Shown here: positions 43,271-50,615 of the stretch, piece after piece | Layout: every line of letters starts with the position of its first letter | Numbering within the stretch: position 1 is the stretch's first letter | Source: Tolypothrix sp. NIES-4075 | Lineage (GTDB): Bacteria > Cyanobacteriota > Cyanobacteriia > Cyanobacteriales > Nostocaceae | Direction: 5' to 3' | DNA: 64,000 bases | Assembly: GCF_002218085.1 (NCBI RefSeq) | Contig: NZ_BDUC01000002.1 | Location: 961,344-1,025,343 of the forward strand | Translations under genes and position numbers: made by a program | Notes under the pieces: generated by a model | Databases searched by the model: none | What the model was told of the DNA's origin: nothing | What the model saw: only the letters and a program-made list of their open reading frames with translations

Positions 43271-43319
43271 ATGGCAACAACTCAAGCAACAACTCAAACA
43301 ACTAATATTACAGATTTAG
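43245..43319 (+). CDS. possible 24-residue leader peptide overlapping the next gene
   Basis: ATG with a strong AAGGAG site 3 bases before it, encoding a Gln/Leu/Lys-rich peptide (MQTLKDGKQWQQLKQQLKQL, then four residues). It overlaps the first ~49 bases of the 144-residue gene in another frame. Translating it would affect initiation at the downstream ATG. It could also be chance. Confidence 0.25.
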   Translation: MQTLKDGKQWQQLKQQLKQLILQI

Positions 43320-43705
43320 TGGTTAACAGTAAAAAGAACTGCTACCACCTATTTTCGGAACGCATGACTGAGATTCAAAACACAGGAGTCAACACAGAAC
43401 TTAAACCAGGAATTCACGTTATTAGAATTCGCAAAGGTTCTTTTGATTACGTCCAAGGTGATGTTCAGAAGGGCGAACCTATTGTAATGCTATGGATTTA
43501 TGGTGGTAAGTTCAAGAATCTAAAAACTAATATAGAGGTTCCCGCAGGCTGGTCAACTTTGAACGGTTATGATGATACCTTGACCTTAGCGGTATCAGAA
43601 ACCTTGACACTGTGTGCCTTCTTTTTTGATGTTGAAGTTGGCGATAACGATGGAGATGTGACAGTTTCAGTGATTAAAGTTGGTGAACTTAACGATTTAA
43701 ATTAA
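43271..43705 (+). CDS. soluble beta-rich protein, unknown
   Basis: 144 residues, no signal peptide or membrane helix. The N terminus is Thr/Gln-rich (ATTQATTQTTNITD). The rest alternates hydrophobic and polar residues as in a beta sandwich (IHVIRIRKGSFDYV, EPIVMLWIYGGKF, DTLTLAVSETLTLCAFFFDV, GDVTVSVIKVGEL). AAGGATGG precedes the ATG. No family recognised; small size and lack of partners give no clue to function. Confidence 0.65.
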   Translation: MATTQATTQTTNITDLVVNSKKNCYHLFSERMTEIQNTGVNTELKPGIHVIRIRKGSFDYVQGDVQKGEPIVMLWIYGGKFKNLKTNIEVPAGWSTLNGYDDTLTLAVSETLTLCAFFFDVEVGDNDGDVTVSVIKVGELNDLN

Positions 43706-43729
43706 GCTTTTGACTTGGCGCTAACGTAA

Positions 43730-43746
43730 GAGGATGTTTGAAAAGT
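43730..43746 (+). mobile_element. solo terminal inverted repeat of the IS5-like/MITE family
   Basis: gaggatgtttgaaaagt, preceded by TAA, differs by one base from the IS5-like terminus at 40063. No matching right end is found before 43923, so this is a relic. A cccccttgtaaagggggg hairpin follows at about 43786-43803. Confidence 0.55.
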
Positions 43747-43923
43747 CTCACATAACACATAAACTTTGACGTTACGCCCCAACCCCCCTTGTAAAGGGGG
43801 GCTTTAAGAGTCTATTTCTTTAATACCTCAAGTTTAGATTTGAATCTTTACTAATAAGAAAACATGGTTTAATCAGACACTAACTGTAACGTTTGTTAAT
43901 AGCCGTTGAACGAAGGCGATCGC

Positions 43924-45393
43924 TCAATTCTGTAACGTAATCGGCAAAATGAGGGTGAATGCTGTTTGACCGTTTGATGTTGAGTCAAGGGTGAGGTCGC
44001 CATGATGTGCGCGGGCAATTTCACGAGCTAGGCTGAGTCCCAGTCCGATTCCTTCTACCTTGCGGGTTCGAGCCGGATCGCCGCGATGGAAGCGGTCAAA
44101 AATGCGCTCTTGGTCGCTCACTGCTATGTCTTTTGATGCATTGACAATCGTGACATAAAGAGTACTGTGACTTTGCCGTGCGTGAATGTGTATCCAGCCG
44201 TTGGGAAGATTGTATTTAATGGCATTACTGAAGAGGTTTTGCAGAACTTGAATCAACAGATCGCGATCGCCCTGTACTCTGAGTTTATCAGTAATGTCAA
44301 TTTGCACAGCTAAGTGGGGAGCCAGCAGTTCCACATCTTCTAACATCTCCATTAGCAACTCAGACATATCCACTTCAATTAAATACAAACTCATTTGTCC
44401 GGCATCTGCCAAAGACAGCAGCAAGAGTTTCCGCATAATACTACTCAAGCGGCGCACTTCATCCAACAAATTGCTTAAGCGCTGTTGCACTTGGGAACCT
44501 GGGTCAACCTGTTGCAGCGTTCGTTCCAGTTCGCCTTGTAGAATGGTTAGTGGGGTTTTCAGTTCGTGAGCAGCATCACCACTGAAGCGAGAGGCTTGTG
44601 TAAAACTGCGTTGCAAGCGTTCCAACATTTGGTTAAACACCTCAATCAGTTGAACAAATTCAACATCTGTTGTCCCAATCGGAATTCGTTGATCTAATCC
44701 TTTAACAGTCACCTGTTGAATGACACCTGTTAATTGCCGAATCGGACGCAAAGCACTACCAGAAATCAACCATGCACCGACCGCAACCAGCAGCAGCGTT
44801 CCTGGAATTGAAACAAGGAAGATATTACGGATGCCAGCCATCTCTTGATTGACGGCTTGCAGACTAACAGCGATCGCAATTTGAACATTAGGAAGTTTAG
44901 CTGCCCCAATTCGCCAAGTTTCTCTTGCCGTCACGAGGGTGACGAATTGAGGTTGGGGTGGAGGTGGAAGTGGGCGAATAAAGCGCTCTTGGTCTGGATT
45001 TATAGGGAATTTTGGCGGTAGTTCACCCTTAGGGAACGGTGGCAGAGGTGTTAACCCAAGACGCTGAATTAGCAGACGATTGATTTCGAGGTCGGCAGGT
45101 AAAGAGTTAAATTGATCAAGTGTGTTGCCGTTTGCATCTAACACCAGCAGTGCGATGGGGATTTTTGTATTTGTTCCGAAGGCATAGGATAATGAGTCTG
45201 CGTAGCGATGCGATCGCTCTCGACCGGGTAAACCGATTGAGCGCATCAACTGATTGAACATTTCTGCATCAAAGCGGCTGATTTTAGCATTGTAGATCTG
45301 AAACCAGGACACAGCGCCAAACCCTACTAATGCGCTTCCAGCCAAAGCCGCAGACAACAAAGCAATCCTAAGTCGAAACGAAGGTAGTTTCAT
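43924..45393 (-). CDS. HAMP-domain sensor histidine kinase (OmpR-partner type)
   Basis: 489 residues: TM1 (about 9-30), a periplasmic domain, TM2 (about 195-215), HAMP, the H-box DAAHELKTPLTILQG and the ATPase domain with N-box LIQVLQNLFSNAIKYNL and G2 KVEGIGLGLSLAREIARAH. The layout matches CusS/CopS-type kinases, which often sense metals or envelope stress; the signal here is not known. A Pro-rich stretch in the periplasmic loop (LTPLPPFPKGELPPKFP) is a translated dispersed repeat. Its ATG overlaps the response-regulator stop by 4 bases. Confidence 0.9.
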   Translation of the reverse strand: MKLPSFRLRIALLSAALAGSALVGFGAVSWFQIYNAKISRFDAEMFNQLMRSIGLPGRERSHRYADSLSYAFGTNTKIPIALLVLDANGNTLDQFNSLPADLEINRLLIQRLGLTPLPPFPKGELPPKFPINPDQERFIRPLPPPPQPQFVTLVTARETWRIGAAKLPNVQIAIAVSLQAVNQEMAGIRNIFLVSIPGTLLLVAVGAWLISGSALRPIRQLTGVIQQVTVKGLDQRIPIGTTDVEFVQLIEVFNQMLERLQRSFTQASRFSGDAAHELKTPLTILQGELERTLQQVDPGSQVQQRLSNLLDEVRRLSSIMRKLLLLSLADAGQMSLYLIEVDMSELLMEMLEDVELLAPHLAVQIDITDKLRVQGDRDLLIQVLQNLFSNAIKYNLPNGWIHIHARQSHSTLYVTIVNASKDIAVSDQERIFDRFHRGDPARTRKVEGIGLGLSLAREIARAHHGDLTLDSTSNGQTAFTLILPITLQN

Positions 45394-46070
45394 GTTTGAT
45401 CTCGATTGCGAAACCGGTATCCAACCCCGCGAATGCTTTCAATCCAGTTTGTTTCATCAATCGGGTCAATTTTTTTGCGAATTCGCTGGATACAAACATC
45501 TACAACATTGGTGTTGGGGTTAAAGTCGTAACCCCAAACGTGTTCTAAAATTTGGGTACGGGTAAATACTCGTCCGGGAGAGCGCATTAAATACTCTAGA
45601 AGATTAAACTCGCGGCTGGTGAGTTCTATTGCCTGTTGATCGCAGGTGACTTCTCGCGTAATGCGATCGAGTTTGAGCGAACCTACAGAAAGGAAATTTT
45701 GGCGATCGCCCACACTCCGGCGCACAACAGCATGAATTCGCGCCGCTAACTCTTCCACAAAAAACGGTTTGGCGATATAATCATCGGCTCCCAAATTCAA
45801 TCCTTGCAGGCGATCGTCCAGTTCGTTACGAGCCGTTAACAAAATCACCGGAGCATTCCGACCTTGCTGCCGCAGTTGTTTCAAAATCGATAGTCCATCT
45901 TTTCCCGGCACCATGATGTCAAGCACGATCGCGTCGTACTCATTATCTAATGCCCGCAGATAGCCTTCATCACCGTTGTCGCAGTAGTCCACGACAAATC
46001 CCTGCTCCTTCAGTCCGGAACGGACGAAGTTAGCAATTTTTGCTTCATCTTCGACAAACAAAATGTTCAC
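45390..46070 (-). CDS. OmpR/PhoB-family response regulator
   Basis: 226 residues. The receiver has Asp51 in AIVLDIMVPGKDGL and Lys in DDYIAKPFFVEEL. The winged-helix C-terminal domain reads LTSREFNLLEYLMRSPGRV, FTRTQILEHVWGYDFNPNTN, VVDVCIQRIRKKI and IRGVGYRF. The sequence is closest in style to CusR/CopR metal-stress regulators. First gene of the two-component operon; an 18-bp dyad 57 bases upstream of its start is a likely autoregulatory site. Confidence 0.93.
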   Translation of the reverse strand: MNILFVEDEAKIANFVRSGLKEQGFVVDYCDNGDEGYLRALDNEYDAIVLDIMVPGKDGLSILKQLRQQGRNAPVILLTARNELDDRLQGLNLGADDYIAKPFFVEELAARIHAVVRRSVGDRQNFLSVGSLKLDRITREVTCDQQAIELTSREFNLLEYLMRSPGRVFTRTQILEHVWGYDFNPNTNVVDVCIQRIRKKIDPIDETNWIESIRGVGYRFRNRDQT

Positions 46071-46126
46071 GAGCCATTCATTGTTTCACCCATTGCTTTA
46101 TTGTAGGTTCGCTACCGTTTGGCTCA

Positions 46127-46144
46127 AATTACAAAAATGTAATT
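46127..46144 (-). promoter_or_regulatory. 18-bp dyad upstream of the two-component operon
   Basis: AATTACAAAAATGTAATT: 7-base arms AATTACA and TGTAATT around a 4-base spacer, upstream of the response-regulator gene. The same arms and spacing recur at 49127-49144. It is the kind of site bound by a dimeric OmpR-type regulator. Binding by the adjacent regulator is inference. Confidence 0.6.
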
Positions 46145-46189
46145 CACATTGTGTATACAAAACTTTGCTATTGTTGGTTAAGGTTGCTT

Positions 46190-47065
46190 TTATTCGTTTC
46201 TACTGCCATCTTTAAGAAAGCTATGGATAGCGGAAAAATCTTTTTCACCTAGCCCTTGCTGCATTGCTAAACGATATAGTTCTTTGACAGTACTTGTAAC
46301 GGGTATTGCCACACCTGCTGAGTTCGCTGCGATCGCTACCATGTGTAAGTCTTTCTGCATCCATTGCAGAGGAAATTCAGCTTCGTAATCTTCCAGTTCC
46401 AGCTTTTCTTTTTTTGTCGCTAAAAAGGGTGCAGTTACTGGTCCTCCCAACAAAACTTTGAGCAACATCTCTTGTGAAATACCCAAAGCTTGCCCTAATA
46501 TTACAGCTTCGGCAAATGCTGCCATTGATGTACCCAGTAATAGGTTAATTGCTAGTTTTAAGGAAGTTCCCATCCCATATTCTCCAACGTGCATAAACCT
46601 GCTTCCCATAGCTTCAAACAAAGGTTGGCAAGTTTTCACATCTGTTGCATCTCCTCCTACCATAAATACTAATTCTGCTTTTGAAGCCTGGTTTTTAGAG
46701 CCAGCGACAGGAGCATCTAAAAATCTGACTTGTTTGCTTTGAGCCTCCATTGCCATCTGACGTGAAAATGAGGGATGAACTGTGCTGCAATCTACCCATA
46801 GAGCATTTGGTGCAAGGTTATCTAAGAAGCCATTTTCTCCAACTGCTGCATTCATAACAACTTCTGGATTTGCCAACATGGTGAAAATAATTTCAACTTG
46901 TTTTGCTACAGATCCAGGAGTATCTGCCCATAAAGCTCCATTGTTGATAAGAGAGGTAGCTTTGTCTTGGGTGCGATTGAAAATAACTATTTCATAACCA
47001 TGCTTTTGCAAATTAGCCGCCATTCGACTTCCCATAATTCCCGTGCCAATGAAACCAACTTTCAT
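46190..47065 (-). CDS. NAD(P)-dependent 3-hydroxyisobutyrate dehydrogenase-like reductase
   Basis: 291 residues of the beta-hydroxyacid dehydrogenase family. The Rossmann motif GFIGTGIMGSRMAANLQKHG is N-terminal; the signature FLDAPVAGSKNQASKAELVF and the catalytic-Lys helix GTSLKLAINLLLGTSMAAFAE follow. Sequence style resembles GLYR/succinic semialdehyde reductases. The second Met is chosen because GGAGACG lies at proper spacing before it. It lies 79 bases downstream of the broken Crp-type regulator gene on the same strand, so that regulator may have controlled it. Confidence 0.88.
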   Translation of the reverse strand: MKVGFIGTGIMGSRMAANLQKHGYEIVIFNRTQDKATSLINNGALWADTPGSVAKQVEIIFTMLANPEVVMNAAVGENGFLDNLAPNALWVDCSTVHPSFSRQMAMEAQSKQVRFLDAPVAGSKNQASKAELVFMVGGDATDVKTCQPLFEAMGSRFMHVGEYGMGTSLKLAINLLLGTSMAAFAEAVILGQALGISQEMLLKVLLGGPVTAPFLATKKEKLELEDYEAEFPLQWMQKDLHMVAIAANSAGVAIPVTSTVKELYRLAMQQGLGEKDFSAIHSFLKDGSRNE

Positions 47066-47725
47066 ACTCGTCTCCATTGCGTTGCCAATACAATTTACCT
47101 GTGTGGATAATCAAGACGCATTAACAAATGATAAGAAAAAGGTTTTACGCTGTACGTTTTAGTCGGGATAGAGATACTTCTGTAATTCCCAAGTAGGAAG
47201 CAATATGATATTGCGGCACTCGTTTAGCTAAGTCGGGATATTGTTTCACAAAATCGAGATACCGCTCAGTAGCTTGTTGTTGCAATAAGCTTCTAGCTCG
47301 GAGTTCCTTTCTTATGAGTAACCACTCTGCTAACTTTCGTCCCAGTCTGTCAAATATTGGGTGTTGCTCAAATAAAGCTACAAAGTCACTAAAGTTTGCA
47401 GCTAAAAGCATCGTCGGCTCTAGAGCTTGAACACCATATAGGATAGGTAAATCAAGATTATAAGCCGCGAGGGAACCTGCAAAAGTATTTTCAGGAATAA
47501 ATGCTTTGTTTGATTCCATGCCATCGTCTGTAATGTAGTAGAAACGAAGTAGCCCACTACAGACAAAGTAAAGTTCGTGTCCTTTTGCTCCAGGTAGAAG
47601 AATGTATTCTTGTTTCTGGGCAGTTTTAACTTGAAAATTTGACGCAAGTAGGTTCCACTCTTGGTCTGCTAAATCAACCCACTTAAGTAAGTCGGCGGGA
47701 AAATTTATAAGTATGTAACGAAAGC

Positions 47726-48376
47726 TTAACCACAGCTATTAGAGTTAAATTTAATACGTTGTGTACTATGGTTTCCTTTTTCCCCTCTAGTTTGAATACC
47801 ATCAATTACGGCATAGGCAAGTTGTAGCTCGTCATCAAACATTTTTCCCGCTAGTTCATCTTTTTTAAGGTGTTGCCATTCCAATTCAATCGGGTTCATT
47901 TGAGAGCAATATTTAGGCAAAAAGAAGATGTACAAACCCATCCGTTCCCACTTTGACCATAACTGTTGTACCTGTTGACATCGATGTATTGGACCGTTGT
48001 CCTGCACTATTACTCTCATGCGTCCTATGTTTTGGGCATCAAGAGCTTCAAGCTCCATCATCTCAATGTAAGATTTACGACTAACACCCCCAATAACCAA
48101 ACCGTAAATAAAACTGATTAAAGGTTGAAAAAACCCAATAATACTTAATCTGCGACCACGACGCTGGGTTTGTTCCAAGTGTTTTTGCTCTCCTCGGTGG
48201 TAATAAGTGTAACTAGGCTCACTCCAGGCACAAAACCCTGATTCGTCTAAATATTTTAGGTCTATTTCTCCGGCAGCAGCAGCTAGTTGCAGCATATCTA
48301 AGTCTGCCTGCTTTTTCTCACGTACTATGGGGTCTTGTTTTCCTTTATGACTCTTTCTGGCTCTTTTCCAAATCAC
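47726..48376 (-). CDS. IS630-family transposase, catalytic part (second frame)
   Basis: 216 residues. The DDE domain shows DLKYLDESGFCAWSEPSYTY (first Asp), RVIVQDNGPIHRC (second Asp) and LPKYCSQMNPIELEWQHLKK (Glu). It starts with a GTG overlapping the end of the first frame by 4 bases. An A7 run just upstream would allow -1 slippage to make a fused enzyme, as in many IS630 elements. Confidence 0.88.
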   Translation of the reverse strand: MIWKRARKSHKGKQDPIVREKKQADLDMLQLAAAAGEIDLKYLDESGFCAWSEPSYTYYHRGEQKHLEQTQRRGRRLSIIGFFQPLISFIYGLVIGGVSRKSYIEMMELEALDAQNIGRMRVIVQDNGPIHRCQQVQQLWSKWERMGLYIFFLPKYCSQMNPIELEWQHLKKDELAGKMFDDELQLAYAVIDGIQTRGEKGNHSTQRIKFNSNSCG

Positions 48377-48780
48377 CCCCTTTTTTTGAGTACCCGTCTT
48401 AATCTATCGGGACTCAGTTTAATGTGGCGATCGCGTTCTAATTTTTGGGCTAATTGAAGACTGTTGTATGTGCGTGGTTCTGTTTTCAAACATTCTTCCA
48501 AAAATATGATGTCTTCTTCGTTATACTTCGTTTTACCCCCTCGACCCGATTTTTCCCAAAGCCCTTGTATACCAAGCTTTTCCCATTTATGTAAAACTTC
48601 TCTTACCGTTTGAGGAGTCCAATTGAAATGAGCAGCTATTTTTTCCACGTACCAGCCATGTGCGTTTAACCTGACTACCTCTGCTCTGTCTTTCACTTTC
48701 TGTGGTACATCCGCAGTTCTTAGGTTTAAAAGGGTTTTGTCTTGCTCACGAGTTAGAAATACCCTGATGCGAGCGCCCAT
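48373..48780 (-). CDS. IS630-family transposase, DNA-binding part (first frame)
   Basis: 135 residues with a paired helix-turn-helix: DRAEVVRLNAHGWYVEKIAA, HFNWTPQTVREVLHKWEKLG and GLWEKSGRGGKTKYNEEDI. It ends just after the A7 run (VLKKRG then stop). It binds the element's ends; the catalytic half is in the next frame. Confidence 0.88.
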   Translation of the reverse strand: MGARIRVFLTREQDKTLLNLRTADVPQKVKDRAEVVRLNAHGWYVEKIAAHFNWTPQTVREVLHKWEKLGIQGLWEKSGRGGKTKYNEEDIIFLEECLKTEPRTYNSLQLAQKLERDRHIKLSPDRLRRVLKKRG

Positions 48781-48912
48781 ATCTCAATTACCTCGGTAGA
48801 CACATTCTCAGTATTTACTTATCTTTACATAGTTTGGTTTTTTCACGCCGACCTACTTAACTAGGGCTGTTCGCATCTGTTGATATAGAGTAAAAGATAA
48901 CGCCGTATTCAT

Positions 48913-49218
48913 AAAAACTTAAATTTTTTAGATCCTGCTATACAAAATCAATTCTTTAAGAAATAAATAAAAAATGCAGCTAAAGCCTGAACTGATATTT
49001 AAGCTGTTTTCTCCCACGATTTGTGAGATATTTTTATATCATATAACCTATTGACAAATGAGCCTTATTCTTAACTTTCCACGGATGGGTCGGGAGTGGG
49101 ATCATCTTTAAGGCTTAAATGACAAAAATTACAAAACTGTAATTCAGAACCCTGGCGAATTGTAATTTTGGATTGGCTTAATCAGAAATGTAAACAATCT
49201 ATCTTTTGGTGGTTGAGA
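48913..49218. other. upstream region of the tandem-repeat secreted protein
   Basis: AT-rich, no gene apart from the regulatory dyad at 49127-49144. It also holds whatever promoter served the Crp/Fnr-type gene, now cut off from its coding region by the IS630-like element. Confidence 0.45.
49127..49144 (+). promoter_or_regulatory. second copy of the 18-bp dyad
   Basis: AATTACAAAACTGTAATT, identical to the site at 46127-46144 except for one spacer base. The flanking bases (an extra a before, ca after) are also shared. It lies 75 bases before the ATG at 49219. A further half-like aattgtaatt follows 14 bases on. Likely an operator of the two-component system encoded 3 kb away. Confidence 0.6.
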
Positions 49219-49863
49219 ATGAACATTCGTCGAATATTAGCCGTAGCAGCGATTCCCGTTTTAGTTGGCACATTTGGTTTTATTTCACTAAGTCAGGCGT
49301 CTTCCAAAGCTAGTTTCTCTCAAATCGCACAGCTGCCAGAACCGCCAAACGAACCACCAGACGGACAGCGACGACCACCCAAGATTGATTTTGCAGCTGC
49401 TGCGACTAAGTTAGGTGTAACAGAACAACAATTAAAAGATGCGCTGGGAGTGCCTGCCAATCCTCCAAATCCTGGCGTTGGCGGAGCCTCTCCTCAGGAG
49501 AATCGCAATGGACGCCCTCCTCGTCCTGATTTTAAGGCTGCTGCGACGAAGTTGGGTGTCACAGAACAACAGTTAAAGGATGCCTTGGGAGTACCTGCCA
49601 ATCCGGGCGTTGGCGGAGCCTCTCCTCAGGAGAATCGCAATGGGCGCCCTCCCCGCCCTGATTTTAAGGCTGCTGCGACGAAGTTGGGTGTCACAGAACA
49701 ACAGTTAAAGGATGCCTTGGGAGTACCTGCCAATCCGGGCGATCGCAATGGGCGCCCTCCCCGCCCTGATTTTAAGGCTGCTGCGACGAAGTTGGGTGTC
49801 ACAGAACAACAGTTAAAGGATGCGCTGGGTGTTCCGCCTCGTCTTCAGGAGAATCGCCCTTAG
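49219..49863 (+). CDS. exported protein with four tandem helical repeats
   Basis: 214 residues from the ATG at 49219, which begins a signal peptide (MNIRRILAVAAIPVLVGTFG). The TTG at 49168 would add 17 residues ahead of it. After a Pro-rich linker come four copies of a unit whose core is AAATKLGVTEQQLKDALGVP, joined by linkers rich in Gly, Asn, Arg and Pro. Units 2-4 are almost identical at DNA level, so they expanded recently. The core looks like a small helix-turn-helix bundle. The TAG stop is created at the edge of the MITE that follows, so the original C terminus may have been cut. Preceded by the shared 18-bp dyad. Confidence 0.7.
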   Translation: MNIRRILAVAAIPVLVGTFGFISLSQASSKASFSQIAQLPEPPNEPPDGQRRPPKIDFAAAATKLGVTEQQLKDALGVPANPPNPGVGGASPQENRNGRPPRPDFKAAATKLGVTEQQLKDALGVPANPGVGGASPQENRNGRPPRPDFKAAATKLGVTEQQLKDALGVPANPGDRNGRPPRPDFKAAATKLGVTEQQLKDALGVPPRLQENRP

Positions 49864-50071
49864 AGGATGTTTTAAAAGTCAAAATATATACTCGAAACCT
49901 CACTTCCATTCCTCTCCCCTACAAGGGGAGGGCTTTGAAACCCCCATTCCCTTGTAGGGAAGGGAGCCAGTGCGCCCTTACGGGTTCCCCGGCTTCAAGC
50001 ATCTGGCGTGGGGTAGGGGGGTTAGGTTTTTGAGACTTAAATGTTACCCAAAATACTTTTCAAACATCCTC
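49863..50071 (+). mobile_element. MITE with IS5-like ends, 209 bp
   Basis: Left end gaggatgttttaaaagt is identical to the IS5-like terminus at 40063; the right end is its complement with one change. TTA flanks both sides (49860-49862 and 50072-50074), fitting the TNA target of that family. The interior has no gene and contains a folded-back C-rich/G-rich stretch. Probably mobilised in trans by the transposase at 40148-40939. Confidence 0.8.
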
Positions 50072-50127
50072 TTAATCAGGCAAAATTATTTCGATTCAAA
50101 AAAAATTGACTAAAAAAAGCTAATTCC

Positions 50128-50589
50128 ATGTTAAAATACAAGCTTGCATTTATTGTGTTATCTGCTGTTGTCGTAATTGCTCCAACTTTCACTTCCAGTC
50201 CTGCAAATGCTCAGACAAAAGTCCAGGTTGTTGCTCAAGGCGATCGAGTTAGGGAGCAAGACGGCAGACGCAACTATAGAGAAGATAGAACTCCCCAAGA
50301 TAGGCGCAATTATAGAGAAGATAGAATTCCCCAAGATAGGCGCAATTCAAACCGCGACGACGAACCTAATCGCAGAATAGTCAGACTTGGCAATGGTGAC
50401 ATCAGACTTTCTAACGGGGATATTTTTCCTGCTAGGAGGTTAGTCAGACTGCGTGATGGTTATTTCAGACTCCCCAATGGAGATATTCTTCTTCCCAATG
50501 AGGAAATTGTTCCTTCTAGAAGATTAGTTAGAGTGCCTGATGGTTACTTCAGGCTTCCTAATGGGGTGACACTGCAAATTAACCTTTAA
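50128..50589 (+). CDS. exported basic repeat protein, unknown
   Basis: 153 residues. Signal peptide AFIVLSAVVVIAPTFTSSPANA. The mature part has two or three RRNYREDR(T/I)PQD units (about 50262-50345), then three motifs of the form RLVR-x-x-DGYFRLPNGDI. The latter look like repeated beta hairpins. Strongly basic and hydrophilic. No family recognised. It lies 56 bases beyond the MITE and may once have been co-transcribed with the preceding secreted repeat protein. Confidence 0.6.
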   Translation: MLKYKLAFIVLSAVVVIAPTFTSSPANAQTKVQVVAQGDRVREQDGRRNYREDRTPQDRRNYREDRIPQDRRNSNRDDEPNRRIVRLGNGDIRLSNGDIFPARRLVRLRDGYFRLPNGDILLPNEEIVPSRRLVRVPDGYFRLPNGVTLQINL

Positions 50590-50615
50590 AACACCAAAAA
50601 TTGAATTGTAAATAT

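Larger units (their letters stand above)
47686..48857 (-). mobile_element. complete IS630-family insertion sequence, 1172 bp
   Basis: Terminal inverted repeats: agtaagtcggcgggaaaa at the left and, read inward from the right end, agtaggtcggcgtgaaaa. TA flanks both ends (47684-47685 and 48858-48859), the hallmark of IS630/mariner insertion. It carries two overlapping transposase frames. It interrupts the Crp/Fnr-type gene within its first 20 codons. Confidence 0.88.
47145..48912 (-). pseudogene. Crp/Fnr-type regulator gene interrupted by an IS630-family element
   Basis: The 3' part (47145-47683) encodes a cyclic-nucleotide-binding-fold protein: WVDLADQEWNLLASNFQVKT, YILLPGAKGHELYFVCSG, LLRFYYITDDGMESNKAF, then the helix-turn-helix KRVPQYHIASYLGITEVSL. 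The 5' part is at 48860-48912 and reads MNTALSFTLYQQMRTALV. Removing the element and one TA joins the parts without a frame change (...TALVKWVDLADQEW...), giving about 197 residues. Both parts are free of stops, so the disruption looks recent. Homologues of this type (cAMP-pocket degenerate) are common cyanobacterial regulators; its targets are unknown. Confidence 0.85.

Noticed and set aside
45390..46070. Naming the two-component system as a specific copper or nickel system
   Set aside because: Sequence style fits CusR/CopR generally, but no metal-site motif or metal efflux genes adjoin it.
47420..47647. 75-residue minus-strand frame at the Crp-type gene
   Set aside because: Out of frame with the regulator; the real frame continues through this DNA to the IS630-like end.
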